In this document: one piece after another, positions 38,059 to 51,911 of the stretch | How positions within the stretch are numbered: the first letter of the stretch is position 1 | Layout: every line of letters starts with the position of its first letter | Notes under the pieces: model-generated | What the model saw: only the letters and a program-made list of their open reading frames with translations | What the model was told of the DNA's origin: nothing | Databases searched by the model: none | From: Halichondria panicea | Lineage: Eukaryota; Porifera; Demospongiae; Suberitida; Halichondriidae | Assembly (NCBI RefSeq): GCF_963675165.1 | Contig: NC_087388.1 | Span: 5,461,047-5,525,046 of the forward strand | DNA: 64,000 nt | Direction: 5' to 3' | Program-made: the position numbers and the translations under genes

Positions 38059-40104
38059 CGAACAGGGGAGCAAGGTCAACGACTTTTTCAAAAGGACCAA
38101 CAAGCTCCACAAAGAAATGGAGTGTCAGAAAGACCTGAGAAGTATTGTAGGCGGATTACGAGTACCTATAATTATGTTGTAGTCTGAGTGGCCTGTGCAT
38201 GTGATACAGAGCAAAACAAAGTTAGTTCAAATTGAACCACTGTTATCAAGTTATAGCTGTTTAAATTAAGAGTTGAGTTTATGATTGTACAGTGTATCGC
38301 GCTTGCACTGTCTAGGTACATGTATAGGTGTAGCATCTTCGAACTTTATAGTTCTATAAAATTGAATCAATATATACGTGTGTGTATAGAAACTTTTCTA
38401 GGCCCCGATAAATTACTCTTTTTTTCTAAATGTGCTTATATTAATCCCCCAAAAAGTTGACATAACAATTAACACAAAATTAAAACGTGCAACTGACACA
38501 CGACATAGTTAGTGTTATCTATTTTTTGCCCAGAAATTTCGTTATGCAAAATTTAATGTAATGATCTTTACCAAAATGAACATTGTGATGCCCAATTTCT
38601 ATTGAGACCCCTGTTATGCTAAAATTTAATTATTCCAAGTATAATTTATCAGGGCCTAACTGATAAATTACTCCTCCTTCTTTATCGGCTCCCCTCTCCC
38701 TCAGATCGAACGGTCCAATATAAGATAGCTCGTCACATGGGTCTATGTCCAGTATCTCGTTCTACCTTGCCTTCTGTCTCAACATGATGGTGGTCTTTCT
38801 CTACCCCTTCAACAAGGGCTCCAATTACATCAGTGAGTACTGCACAAGTGCTTCTGTTAGCATAATTATAGCACTGTTATAGTACACACTGTATGACTGA
38901 ATAGATCTACTTGTACTTCATTTCCCTTAGTTAGCATTTACTCCGAGTACTTTAAAATGTATAATTATACATTGTATAATAATTGTATCATAGCCACCAT
39001 GTACCCCGATGGCTATGAACTTAATTTGTGCAAGAGCTGATCGAGCTACTTTTATCAAAATAATTATTGGTCCTCATAATTATAAACGTGCATTTATTCT
39101 TACTGGTGAAGTATTTATGCCCCTCCGATAATTCCAGACTCTATGGATTTGAAGACGTTCATGTTGCTATGGATGGTGTTGATTGCTTCTATACTACTAC
39201 TAATCTATGGAGACAGGAAACACATCAAGCGCTACTCTGTGTCTTTAGCGGCACTGGCTGTTATCAGGAGTCTGGTTACCTTGGGGATGCAGCCGACACT
39301 ATTCCTGCTCGGATTCTTACAGGTATACTCCTATCTTAGCGGCCCCTCACTCAAGTATTTTAATAAAGGAAAATCAAAATTTGAGGTTTTACCAATTCAA
39401 GATTATGATAGTTTTTGCATAATGCGGACGGTATACTGGTAGCGTGTGTTTTGATTGTAGCTGTGGACGAATCTCTGTTTAATTTTGAGGCTTATAGAAC
39501 ATGTTAAGGTGAACACCTTTTATCCAATAATCTTACCTCCCCCCCCCCCACACACACACAGCTTGTCAACAAAGGCGTGTTCATAGTGAGTCTATTATCA
39601 AATCGTGGCATCCTTCGTAAGCTGTGGACTGTTAGACCACGACGGGCCACAAAACATTATTTTCAGTTTATTCGTGAGCTGAGCTCTGACCTCTTCTTCA
39701 GTCCCCACCTCCCTTATCATTGGATGCAGTTCACATTCTGTTTCCTGGGGTTCAGTATACACGAGTTCTTCTACTGGGTACTGGTGAGTGTGTGTGGAGT
39801 GTGGTGTGTGGGTGTGGTGTGGAGTGGGCGTGCTTGCGTGTGTTGTATGGTGTGTGGGTAGGTAATTGAATGTGTTTACTAGTGTAGTGGGGTAATTATG
39901 TAGCTTCTGTTTACATTCAGTCTAGAAATTGATTTTGAATCCATGCAGCTGTCACACACAATAGCCTTGAAACCAATTACATGTGCTTCAACCTGTGTTC
40001 ACTGTTTGTCTAAACTTAACCAGAGTTGAACACTATGGACAGTCTTCACTGCATGTACATTCATATGAATATAGCTACCATTAGAATCCACGATTGTACA
40101 CACA

Positions 40105-40169
<65 letters not shown>
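40105..40169. repeat. (CA)n tract forming an IP3R splice acceptor
   Basis: About 30 CA units end in CAG at the acceptor of exon 40171-40369. Confidence 0.9.
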
Positions 40170-40170
<1 letters not shown>

Positions 40171-40694
40171 CTGATTGACATAGTCTATCGCTACGACACG
40201 CTGATGAACGTGATCAACAGTGTTCTCAGGAACTACCAGTCCATTCTCCTCACTACCATACTCGCCATTATCATCATCTATCTCTACGCCATCATCGGAT
40301 ACTTGTTCTTCGCAGATGATTTTAGACTGGTCACTAACCCCCTCCCAATGATTGCCGGGGAGTGTCAAGGTGAGGAGCGGGGTTATTGATAGTTGGTGAG
40401 ATTCAATAAGGCTAGGTATTGTACCAGGAGTGCACTCCTGATTGTACTTATAGTTCCTGAAAAATCTAACACAGATATTATGACTGTACAGTGTTAAATG
40501 AGGAATATTTGTTCTCAATAGGAAAGAGAATTGTTCCCTAGGGTTAGAGTTAAAGTGCATGTGAAAGGCAATAATTTAGGAAGCTTTAAAAAACTTCGCT
40601 TTTGTAAACAAGGATGGTACTGCCTGAAACAAAATGTTTTCTCCAGCTTACAATAATCACGTACTAATCCTGGCTCGATACAATACTCCACACA

Positions 40695-40703
40695 TAACAC
40701 ACG

Positions 40704-40790
<87 letters not shown>

Positions 40791-40793
40791 ACA
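40695..40793. repeat. (CA)n tract next to an IP3R splice acceptor
   Basis: CA repeat with few interruptions ending ACACAG at exon 40795. It is the counterpart of the 459-bp tract of copy 1. Confidence 0.9.
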
Positions 40794-42789
40794 GCTGATG
40801 GTGTAGGTTGCAGCGATTCCCCTGCAGAGTGGCCGGTAGTGATGGAGAAGAGCTGTGATACTCTATTCAACTGTTTCATGACCACCATTAAAGAGGGCCT
40901 GAGGGCAGGGGGAGGGATCAGTGATGTCCTCAGGAAACCATCTAGTCAGGTAAGGGAGGGGGAGGGGCAATGTCATCCAGTTGCAGGGAATTATTAGTTT
41001 ACAGCAATTTCGGCTTAAAAACTTTTAATAGTTTGTATTCGTATGTAATGCTCAGGGGGGGGTGGGGCACAGGGCACAGGTATACATGCCACATGCCTTG
41101 CCCAGCATTAAACAAATCTACTTAAAAAGGCAAACTCCTTACTGCCTAGTGATTATTTGTTTATCATTCTTCCTCTTTTGCGCCACATTCTCTCCAGGAC
41201 CGTCTGTATCACCTGCGGACAGCCTTTGACCTCACCTTCTTTTTCATCGTCATAGTGATTATCATCCAGAACCTCATCTTTGGCGTCATCATCGACACCT
41301 TTGCTGCCCTCAGGGCTGAGAAGGACCACAAGGAAGAGGTGCTCAAGAACACATGCTTCATCTGTGGTAAGGGGTCATTTAATATACTAGCGCTTCGTGT
41401 TCCGTTATAATATTATAATGCCTGTGTGATAAATGATAAAATGGGTACAGGATGTTCATAAGTGAACAATGCCTGATTGCTGTAACTCAGCCTTGATTGT
41501 TTCCTGCTTGTGGATGTGTATATACCCTTTCCTGTACTATTGGAACCTACTGCACACACACTTACCCACCTAGCTCCCACACACCTTCCCCACCCCCACA
41601 TGCACAGGTCTCCCGCGAGGTGCCTTTGAGAACAAAGACGTGACGTTCCACAAACACATTATTCAGGAGCACAACGTTTGGCACTACCTCTACTTTATAG
41701 TGCACCTCAAGACTAAAGACACCACTGAGTTCACTGGACCAGAGAGCTACGTATTCAAGATGATACAGCCTTCATTCAACGTAAGTCATAAATTAAGTTA
41801 GGAGATATTGACCTCTATGATTACCTCGACCTTGAGACAAGGAAATGATGAATCATCTAGTCATAAGTTGGCTTCTGTTGCTCTTAGATCATCAATGCTG
41901 AATATGCTGATGGGAGTGATGCTAGGCCAGGCTCCTCTTCACAAGGAAAAGCTCCGGACTTGGAATGGTTTCCACGATTGCGATGTATGTCGCTACTAAA
42001 TCCTGAAGAGGTTGAACAGGAGCAGTACGAAATGAGAGACCTTCAACTGCAGTTACTCGAGACCAACATGCTCGTCAAGAGCCTGTCAGTCCAGCTCAAC
42101 GACCTTAAAGAGCGGGTGAGTGGCATGTGTGAATATTACACGGAAATTTAGTTGGGTATAATATAGATGCATATGCAATAACTTAGTAAAAAGCGAAACA
42201 AAAAAAAGAAGGAAACCCATCCATCATGGCTTGCATTGTCAGCATAATTATATGAACCATATACATGTAAGACTGAAGTATTTGTTGTAACTATGTTGTT
42301 TAAAAGTTCATTATTAAACTCCTGATGGTATAAAATTGCCATTTGAGGAAAAGGTAACCTTATGCGGCTGTGCACAACTTGTGTATAGAATCCACTCAAT
42401 GCCACCTAGGTGGTTGCCATCAGGCTTCACAAGAGTCCTTAATAAAGTCTTACCTTGCATCACAAGTATTCGGAAAATAACGTGACTTCCTGCATGCTTG
42501 GTATAATTGCCATCTTAGTGGCTGGAGCAGTCACTTGCCTATATAGAGGCAGCAATGAGTTGATCACGCATTTCACGTTATTTTATTAATATTTTGATGT
42601 AAGGTAAGGATGCATACCTTTATTATGGACTCTTGGCATTCACTCATGCAACATTTTTGCTTCTTTACATTTCTTTTTTTACAGATGATAGCTCAGCGAA
42701 AGATGCAACAACACAGAACGCTGCAAGACCGGTTACCAGGCAACGCTCCACAACACGTTCGAATGTCATCTTATCCAATGGGACCCTAG

Positions 42790-43188
42790 TGATCATTCTT
42801 CTTATTTGTCCAATTTGATTTTGATTTCGTATAATTATTGTGATGAACTTGGTAGATTAACAACTGCTTTGTTTCATTACATTTTCTCCACTAGGAATTC
42901 ATATTATTATTCATTAGTGTATTTTTACTATGTCTTGTACAATCTATTGTAACAATGTTGTCTATCAATTACTGTCATTTAATTTAATTTGTTGCATCTC
43001 TGAAAATCAATGCAGTGCGGTGTCAATTGCATATTGCACTGTGGTCAGTTCTGTACCGTTTAGAGGGAAATTTTTACTCTCTAGGATCTGAAGGGCGGGG
43101 GAGGCTGCGCATGTTTGCGTATGCTCCCATCCTTCTATGGTGTTATACATAGTAGATTTTATGGCTCTAGCTTCATTAATATTCAAGA
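42790..43188. other. Intergenic, IP3R copy 2 to gene D
   Basis: Mostly shared with 12584-12920 downstream of IP3R copy 1. The cluster of mini-elements found before B is absent, so the spacer is short. CTTCATTAATATTCAA just ahead of the D start is shared with B. Confidence 0.55.
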
Positions 43189-46100
43189 ATGGCTATGTTA
43201 GTAACTCTCTTTGCCTTGTTTCTGCTGCAAGGAGCAGCTCATTCTCAACCATTCTCCTTCCAAGACTCTACCAATCTCCCAGGACTGCAAGTGGACTCCA
43301 CTGGAAGAACATTCCTTGCTGCAGACAACTACCTGTATAGACTGAATGCTCAGCTAATACAAGAGGAGAGAGTTGATCTAGGAGCTACTGTTATCAATAG
43401 AGGACTGGCCCTGAGCTCTACTGGGATGTTGGTGGTGTGTTTAGAGGATCTCTCTTGCTCTGTCTACAATGCAAGCAACCTCAGTGCTGGTCCTATCAAG
43501 AGTGTCAATAATGCTATAGCCTCAGCAGATCCTGACTTTGGACCAGCTGTCTTTACGTCAGGAGACACTTTCTACACTGGAGCATCGACTGGTGCAGGAT
43601 TAGGAGAGAGAATGGTACTGCAACAATTTGGAGAGGGGTTCAATAGATCGTCCGCCAACAATCCATTAAGCGCACGCAATGAACTGGTTTTTGAGATTAG
43701 TGAATTTTCACGACAATTCTACGGAGGATTTGTGAGTGGTAACTTTACCTACTATGTTGTCTCTGACTACCTACCTAGAATTGATCGAGCTATAAGACTA
43801 TTACGTGTTTGCAACATGCCTGATTGTGGAGGTCCAAGTACCTGTGGAGTGACTGCTTTGTATGAACTGGGGTTCGATTGTGGAGAACGAACAATTGGTG
43901 CAGTTACTCGTGTGTGTGGAGTGTCATTAGTGGAGGTATTCAGTGGGATATCTGGACCCACTGCTGTGGTAACTATTTGTACACCTGGCTTCACTATTAG
44001 AAACTCTCTTTGTCTGGTCAATATCACTGCTGTAAATGAAGCCATGGACACTAAATATGACTCTTGTATTGTGTCACGCACTGTTGGAGAAGAAATTGAT
44101 TTAGCATGGATAAGATCCCCAGATAACTGCAATTCCATTACTCAGGTTTGTAACTTTGCAGTGTTATTGGCATTGATCACGCGTTTCAGACAGGACCCAA
44201 TATATGTTACTTTCCGAATGCACGTGATGCTAGGCTTCGTTCTGTACTCTCTCTCTCTTTTAGTTATTGCCCAGCACGAGTGCAACATAACTTGTTGCCC
44301 AGTGAGTGGGCAGATCAAAGCAATCCAGTGCTCTGTATAGTTACATCACTACCATAGCAACCATATAATATTGCACTGCATTATAATTATTATGGCATAA
44401 TGCACTGGGATTATAATTATGCACTTGCACTGTGTGTAAATGTAGTAGATTTTGAGAAAGAAATCTACTTTTGGGACTTATACCCCACCATCCCATTAGT
44501 TGCATGTGGGAACAAAACCTAAGAATTTACTATGAAATTCAACAAAACTTTCAAATTCCACTCAAAACACATGTCTTATTAGGGAAAAAATTGACTTATC
44601 AGAAGAATTTGACGTCATTGGGCAACAACTAATACACAATGCCCGAGGGCATTATGTCATCCAGTGCAATATAATTATGGCATGTTGCACGAGGGTGCCT
44701 GCCCAATGATGTTAAACTCTTTTGATTGGTCAAGTTTTTCCTTATAAATTGTAATAAAAACATGTGTTTTTTAGTGAAGTAAATTCTTAGGTTTCTTCCC
44801 ATGCACAACTAGTTGAAAAAGTAGTAGTCGGAGGGGTGGGGCATAAGTCCCAAAAGCAGATTTCTTTCATGAAATCTGAATTTACACACAGTGTAAATGT
44901 CATGCATATATATAATTCCAGTGCAATATGCCATAATTATAATGGTTTCTATGGTAGTAATGCAACATGCCATAAATAAGCCCTGGGTTGCTTTGATCTG
45001 CCCATTCACTGGGCAACAAGGACTCTTGCATGCTATTAATAACAAATCACAATTCGATCATTCTCTAGCTGGTAATTGGGGACACATGTGACACATCCAC
45101 TCCCATCGGTATTCGCATCGCTAACAATATAGCACCACTTCGTATTGACTTTGGAGGTACTGTTCCCACCGCCTCAATAGCTGTGAAGGTAGAGCAGTTT
45201 TCCTTTGTGTTTGTGGCAAGTGATGATATGAGGATAAGAGGAGTAAGTGGTTGAGTCAACTATGTACATGTAATGAGTAGTTGCATCCTGCATGTCCACA
45301 GTACGATGTCAGTGGTACATCGACCCTGAGCACTGATAGCTCATTCTACAATCAGCCAGTGACCTCTGATGTATATCATTTGTCATGGCAGGAGGGACTG
45401 AACTACATCACAGCAGCCACTAATAACTCCGTGAGTTAATGCTTGCATGTTCTACCCTATCCAGTATCCTCACCCTCTCTGTACTAGGTGTTCCAAGTAC
45501 CCATAGAGGAGTGTTCCCAGCGTAGAGACTGTACCAGTTGTACCAATGACCTTAACCCACTGTGTGGATGGTGTGTGGTAGAGAATAAGTGCTCTCGTCA
45601 GACGCAGTGTCAGAACTCCGGTCTCTCCAGTCAATGGACACAGGACAATGCCAACTGTTTTACTGCTGCTACTGTGGAGCCTATGCAACTTGTCCTCGAC
45701 CAAGCAATTTTTCCTACAGTGGTAAAAATCATGTATAGTTGTGTTTGATAGCATTCAGTGACTCCTACAGCTCACAGTGACCCTGACCTCCCCCGGTCTG
45801 CCTGACCTCCTGCCTGGAGAGAGCTTCTCCTGTCATTTGGCCGACAGTGAAGGACGTTTCTCACCCATCATAGTATCAGCTGTTGAGGTCACCTCAGGAA
45901 TAGTGTTCCGTTGTGATATTCAAGGACTGGTACCTGACTATCCTGGAGTGACTGCAACCATCAACCTGGGCTTTCAGAGCTCTCTGTTCAATGTGCCATT
46001 TGACATTACCAACCAAGCACTCACAATCTACAAGTGCTCAGCAGGAGAAAGGTATTACACATATCAGGAACTTCCCATATTCAAAACACCCTAATAAGTA

Positions 46101-49100
46101 CATGATCAACTCCCCCTTGAAGGAAATTTATACAAATCATTTATGTTTCCTAATAGAAATTGTGGGTTATAGCTGCTTAAAACTGGCTTTCTTTAGCTGT
46201 AAGGATTGCCTCGGGCCCAACAGTCCATGTGGATGGTGTAACCTCAACAAGCAGTGCAGTGGAATATCAGCTCCTTGCAGGAATGCATCTCACTTCCTAC
46301 AGGTGAGCTCAGTGACGTGTGATGACCTGTATATAAGTCCATCTGTACAGGTGTCTGCAGGCAACGACTTCACTGCCGAGTGCCCCTTGTTGGACACTCC
46401 CCCTTCTGGTGGGTACATTCTTCCAGTAAGGGTGGCCCAGGACCTCCGACTAACTACCAGGAACCTTATCACCTCCGTAAGTCACATGACTTCCGTATCT
46501 CATTTTTATGGCTTCCCTCTTCATTAGACGGATGGCTTCGAGTACTTGTGTGTTGTGAATGGAGTTAGCCTGACAGCTCAGTACGAGAACGAAAACTCCA
46601 TTCTGTGTACAGTGGGCAGTGGACAAGTGAGTGGGGATAATAATGTTCTTATAGTGTATGCCTAGTTGTGTTTACTATCTCATCCCTAAGTACTTATCTT
46701 GGTCACTGGAATATCACATATAAGTATTTTCAACACAAGACAATACAATTGCTTGCCTTAAATAGTGATGATATTGTATGCAGCTCACACTACCTGCTGG
46801 TGTTGGCAGTTCCACCGTAGATGTCAAGGTGATGTGGTCAGGGAATGGCATCAACCACCTACTGAGCAGTATCATGCAACAGACCAATGGTATACATACG
46901 CAGCTATATATAGTAATTACACACATTGACACATGCAGCCTCTGTTAATAAAAGCTCCGCGTACGCTGATGCCTCGGTATAGAGGCATCACGTGCAACTT
47001 TTTCCGCCTCTTTTCTCCCTCTTATATACAGCTACGTACTAATAGCTAGCATTATTACAGAGCTACCTACTAGGTAGTATGGCTAAGTTATATCAACAGA
47101 TTATCCACTAGTCTGAAGAGACTGCAATGGCCTTCAAAGTAAGCAAAAATTAATCTAGCTATAACTCGACGAAGCTTATTTTGCAAATCCACAAATAGAA
47201 ATGTTATATACTATAGTGAGCAGTTGTAGCTAGCAGCCTAGACAGACAGACACACACACACACATGCACTACTCGCTTGGGCATGCGACAACTGAAACAT
47301 AATTATTATGCTTACCCCACCTCCCCCTATACACACAAAGTGACGCTGTATGATTGTCGTGATTTGGGCAGTGGATGTTCAGAGTGCCTTGCGTCCACAT
47401 TGGGGTCAGAGTTCACATGTGGGTGGTGTGCGATTAGAGAAAGCTGTGAGGTATTACAAGAATGCACCAATGATGTTTTCATTACTGAGGGGAGAAATTG
47501 TCCTACCCCTTTCATCAACTCAATCTTTCCAGAATCTGGTAATCATTACAACCTGTATATTGTATGTATAATGATGTGTCATACACACCACTCCACCCAT
47601 AGGACCAGTTGAGGGTGGTACTGCAATCACTGTGAAGGGGACTGACCTTGGGGTGACCTTTGCCGACATTCTGAACGCCACCCTTACATTAGGAGGTGTG
47701 GCCTGCACTCCCATCAACACTGACTATATACCAGGGAGGCAGTTTATGTGTGTCACCAACAATTTTGGAAGTACAGGCAGCAATATCTTCACTATGGTCC
47801 TCTATGGCAATAGAGACGTCAATGTAAACGCTGCTCCTTTCATTACATTGAATTCCTTTGTTAGTAGCGTCAAACCGACCTTTGGACCCGTGGCAGGGGG
47901 TACCAAACTGACTGTGGGGGGTAAAGAGTTAGGAACTGGTAACCTTGAGAACACTAGAGTCACTATAGAAATCAATGGAGGGCCAACCTATCCCTGCAGC
48001 ATGATGTAAGTGGCTATAATTATTAAATAACATGCAGTAGACAATGTTTAAACCTTTCCGTGCAGATCAGTCTTTTCTCAAGAGATTGAATGTACCACTA
48101 CGGCAGCAAACCTCATCTCCGATGCAGAGGTGGTGGTCAATATTGATAATGCTAGACTGAATTTCGGAGTGGTGTTCAGTTACCGTAACAATCCCAATGT
48201 AACTACCGTGTTTCCTAGCAACACCATTCCCAGTGGAGGCATCACACTGACCTTTACTGGACTAGACATGAACGTGGTACAACAGCCTGTGTTGGAGGTG
48301 TATAGAGGAGCGGGGTCTCCTCTGGTGAGCCAGCAATAATGTTTGTACATGATGTACTTACTCTCTCCCCCTATTACAGAGAAGCTACTGCATTGTTGTG
48401 AACAGTACCGCAATCACATGCTCTACTCCTAGTCTAGGGACGACCTCACTGACCCCATTGAACTATTCCCTGTTGTTTGATGATGCCCCACCCACTACAC
48501 AAGCACATCTCCCCATCACCGTCCAATCAGATCCCTTCAATTTTACACTAGAGGGTTCTCAAGAGGTCACCAGTGGCACAGTGACCCTCATACGCATTGT
48601 GGTACGTCCTATAGCTAGTATACTGACGCTATATATACTGTTACCGTGTTGTGTATCCAGGGTGATAATCTCGACTCAGTGGAGACCAGTGAGATACGAG
48701 TGACCGTGGGAGGGGAGGAGTGTGTCAAGATACCCTCCAATAGTAGAGGTAGTGACATCATCTGCACTGTCCCCTTGGAGCCGCCAGGAGGGCAGGAACT
48801 AGCCATCATAAATGTGAGTAACTATCTAAAAATAACTGTTTGTCACTGTCTCCTTCAGGTGACCATTGGGAGCAACATATCTCAAGTATTGGACCGTCAA
48901 CTGACTTATCCGTTGCCTGAGGTAATGGGTGAGCCAACAGTTCTTCTGGAGATAATCATTCCAGTTATTGTCTTTATCTTTGTATTGGTCGTGTGTTTAC
49001 TGATGATTGTGATTGTCTGCTTATATCTGAACTCAAGGAGAAAGTCCACGTCGATTGCTATGCACCAACAAATGGTGGAGCTTGTGGCTACTACTGGGTA

Positions 49101-51911
49101 AGTAACGCTATATAATTATATACCTACTTATGTCGCTTTTACGGTTGTATTAGGAAAACTCCGGAGGTAGTGGATGGAAATAATGCACTCGTTAGTAAGT
49201 TAGTACATGTGTATAACTCTAATTAGTTATTCAATAACCTACAGAATCAGAGCTCGATGAAATTGCCAAGTCCATCCCAGACTCATTCAAAATACCAGCC
49301 TCCATATTGAAGCTCTCCAGTACTGCAATAGGACAAGGTAAAGAAAGATGTGCATTTCACTTAATTAATGGGCTGACACTATACAGGTGAATTTGGCGTT
49401 GTGTACAAGGGAGTTCTGACAGACTGGAACAAAGTACCTATGCAGGGGGTAGCCGTGAAGACATTAAAAGGTGACATCAATTGAAAATGTTTACCTTACA
49501 TGTACATGTTACTGTATATAGGTTATATCGACCACTCGTTTTTCTGGTTCTCATGCTAGGTTTTTTTGCTACCTCCTACATAAAAAGTACAATTTCTGGC
49601 CAATAGCTAACAATACAACACAGTCAACCAACGTTGCATTTCTGATGAGCCATGCAGTTAATCATTGTTATACTCTATATGCATGCAGGTCTGTTCTCGT
49701 TGTCGGATGTTCAGAGCATGGTGTGTGAGGTGAACAAGATGCAGGACTTTGACCATCCTCACGTCATGTCCCTGATTGGGGTGTGTCTCGATGCTGGCCC
49801 CGGGATTGCCATAGTGATGCCATATATGGCCAACGGGAGCCTTTTCGACTACCTCAAGAAAGAAAGGGATAATCTGGAGCTGGACGATGACTGTGAGATT
49901 GATCAGGTGTGTGTGTGTGTATTTTAGCAATTTTAATTAGCACTATTATATATAAATACACCGGCCCCAATTGCAAGGCATAACTACTTGAGTGTAGAAA
50001 ATAATTTGTATGCATGCGTATATATAGGGATAGTACGGAGTGGTTTCAATAACATTGAAGATTAGAGCACCATGCACCAAATGATTTTGATCATGCAGCG
50101 TTGTCCTTTTTATTCTCTGTATAGATTCTGGCAGTGAGGAAACTGCTACTAAAAATGTGCCATCAGATAGCACTGGGAATGGCCTACTTGGCCGAGCAGA
50201 AGTTTGTCCATCGAGACCTTGCAGCCAGAAACTGCATGTGAGTGACTATGTGTAGTGAGAGACGTCAGTGTTAACAATAATCACATGTAAAGCTACAAAG
50301 ATAATTACTGATTCATTGCGACGAATCTAACGTTACTATTATCGTAGCAGTATCACAAATCAACAACTCATCCAACTCTTCAGGAAAATTGATTTACGTG
50401 CATTGTTAGCGTGGTTTCATCTTGTACATTCCTATAGGCTGGACTCGGGAGGGGGTATCAGGGTGGGGGACTTTGGTCTGGCTGAGGACGTCTATGCTAG
50501 CGGCTACTTCAGACAGAACGATCGAGCCAATGTGAAGGTGCCCTACAAATGGATGGCCTTGGAGAGTCTCAACGATGCCATCTTCACAGAGAAAACTGAT
50601 GTGGTCAGTCAGTGCATGGTAGACTAATAAGCACTCCAGGAAATTGTGAAATTTTCTGTGCATTTATTGGTATTGTAGGTATAGACCTCCTGCATGTGGT
50701 GCTCAATTAATTACAAAGTTTACGACCAAATACGAGTGGACAAACATTTATAGCAAGACATATGCTCATTCAGTGGTCGTACGGTGTGACTGTGTGGGAG
50801 GTTTTCAATGGAGGACGGACTCCCTACCCTGCCGTGGACCCACTGTCCCTCATCCAGCTGCTGGGAGAGGGGAGGAGACTAGAGAGACCTCTCACTGCAG
50901 CCTGTGCCACCGAGATGTGAGTGTATATACTCTTTGAGTTGTAGCATGCAGTAATTTGAGTACTGCATCACTGTGTGCAACTTTCCCCCCCCCTCCTAGC
51001 TCGGAGTTGGCTGTAATTGAAGCGGGGGAAAGTTGTCAATACCATTTTAGTGTTGCATGCTCTCTTGTGGTTCCACACATTTGTTCTAACCGAGGCTACT
51101 GTATATGCATTACCTCCTCACCCAGTTCTGTGGTGATGCGCAAGTGTTGGAGGGAGGACCCAGAGGAGAGGCCAACCTTCTTACAACTGTCCTCCATTGT
51201 GGAGAGGCTACTGGCATCCATCTCTGGCTACACTGAGCTTGGAATGGTGCTAGTGGACACCAGTAAAGCGGAGGAGGAGCTCAGTAAGTGTATGGACTTA
51301 AATTTGTTAGCCATGCAGCTTTTATTTTGTTTGCCGTAGGCTATAATTATTGTATGTATACAGTAGAACCTCGATTATCCGGACACCTTGGTTCCCGAGG
51401 CAGGCCGGATAACTGAATATACGAATAGATAAACCACGCCTTGATCCACCTACTTTATTGATAAACAACAGTGCCACCTGGTTGTCTGCGCATGTGCAGA
51501 AGATAAACAGACTTGTCTCCATAGTAACAGCTGCAATGCGCATGTGCATTTCAGGGACAAGCCCATTTCTGAATTATTATATCTGATTAAAAACAAACTT
51601 CCAAGCCGGATAATGGAGGTTCCGGATAATGGAGGGCCGGATAATGGAGGTTCTGTTCTACTGTATTTTGAAAGGAAGTGTATACCTTCTTGCATCCATG
51701 GCCATAGGAGTCTTTGTATAATTTGCAGACTTTCATTATTATAACTCGAGGCTTGTACGTCAGAAATGTCAAATTTCTTAATACCACTGCAGAATATGAC
51801 TATGTCCCCAGGCCCACGGAAGCCTCTCATCGCTATGGCAACTTTCCATTAAGTGACCCTCTAACAACTGACAACAGTGCGTACGGCCTCAGGGAAGAGA
51901 TAACTACATGA
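43189..51911 (+). CDS. RTK gene D (type 2), plexin-like ectodomain and MET-like kinase
   Basis: Exons: 43189-44145, 45069-45242, 45302-45430, 45488-45721, 45771-46051, 46197-46302, 46351-46476, 46528-46626, 46784-46889, 47341-47538, 47603-48005, 48066-48324, 48380-48601, 48661-48813, 48859-49097, 49154-49194, 49245-49337, 49387-49470, 49689-49906, 50125-50237, 50438-50603, 50774-50916, 51126-51283, 51793-51911. The joined frame is open for 1606 residues. It is the sister of B: exons 13-24 and their introns are almost the same. Sema (exons 1-3) and the stalk before the membrane (exon 15: [11 protein letters not shown] in D against [10 protein letters not shown] in B) differ. The tail keeps YDYVPRP, RYGNFP and SAYGL, ending in TGA where B has TAA. 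Intron 1 is 0.9 kb because of a fold-back insertion; exon 2 then gains one in-frame codon (CTG) at its start. Kinase catalytic motifs are all present. Confidence 0.87.
44263..45040. mobile_element. About 0.78-kb fold-back element in intron 1 of gene D
   Basis: Long complementary arms, imperfect: TTGCCCAGTGAGTGGGCAGA near 44293 against TCTGCCCATTCACTGGGCAA near 44997. Inner arms also pair: AGAAATCTACTTTTGGGACT near 44458 against AGTCCCAAAAGCAGATTTCT near 44847. Gene B has only a 148-bp intron here. The first ~180 bases extend the exon-1 frame by chance. Confidence 0.75.
49907..49922 (+). repeat. (GT)n at the splice donor of gene D exon 19
   Basis: About seven GT units, the shortest of the type-2 copies seen, begin at the donor itself. 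Confidence 0.8.
51361..51663. mobile_element. 303-bp pogo/Tigger-like MITE in intron 23 of gene D
   Basis: Same ends, TA flanks and length as the element in gene B (21933-22235), at the same intron position. Only scattered base differences are seen. Confidence 0.8.

Larger units (their letters stand above)
38066..42789 (+). pseudogene. ITPR: IP3 receptor channel-region fragment, copy 2
   Basis: Exons: about 38066-38141 (VNDFFKRTNKLHKEMECQKD), 38705-38832 (S1), 39138-39322 (S2-S3, GMQPTLFLLGFLQ), 39562-39783 (S4 region, HEFFYW), 40171-40369 (S5, IGYLFFADDF), 40795-40949 (filter GGGISD), 41198-41366 (S6, [16 protein letters not shown]), 41608-41780 (CFICG/H-H linker), 41888-42115 (EWFPRLR, then coiled coil), 42685-42789 (C-terminus). 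This is the whole membrane channel and tail of the endoplasmic reticulum calcium channel. The N-terminal IP3-binding and regulatory parts are absent; an RTK exon relic abuts the first exon instead. The S1 exon has a one-base loss near 38749 (ARHMGL...SISFYLAFC are in different frames). From 39138 on the frame is open. I call it a truncated duplicate. Expression of the channel part alone is possible but needs its own start. Confidence 0.82.

Noticed and set aside
39577-39861. Continuous frame covering the IP3R S4-region exon and beyond
   Set aside because: The part after 39783 is a GTGTG-rich intron; the donor CTG|GTGAGT fits the neighbouring exons.
44146-44340. C-terminal extension of the first exon of gene D
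   Set aside because: It reads into the fold-back element after the normal exon-1 donor; the homologous exons in all copies end at the donor.
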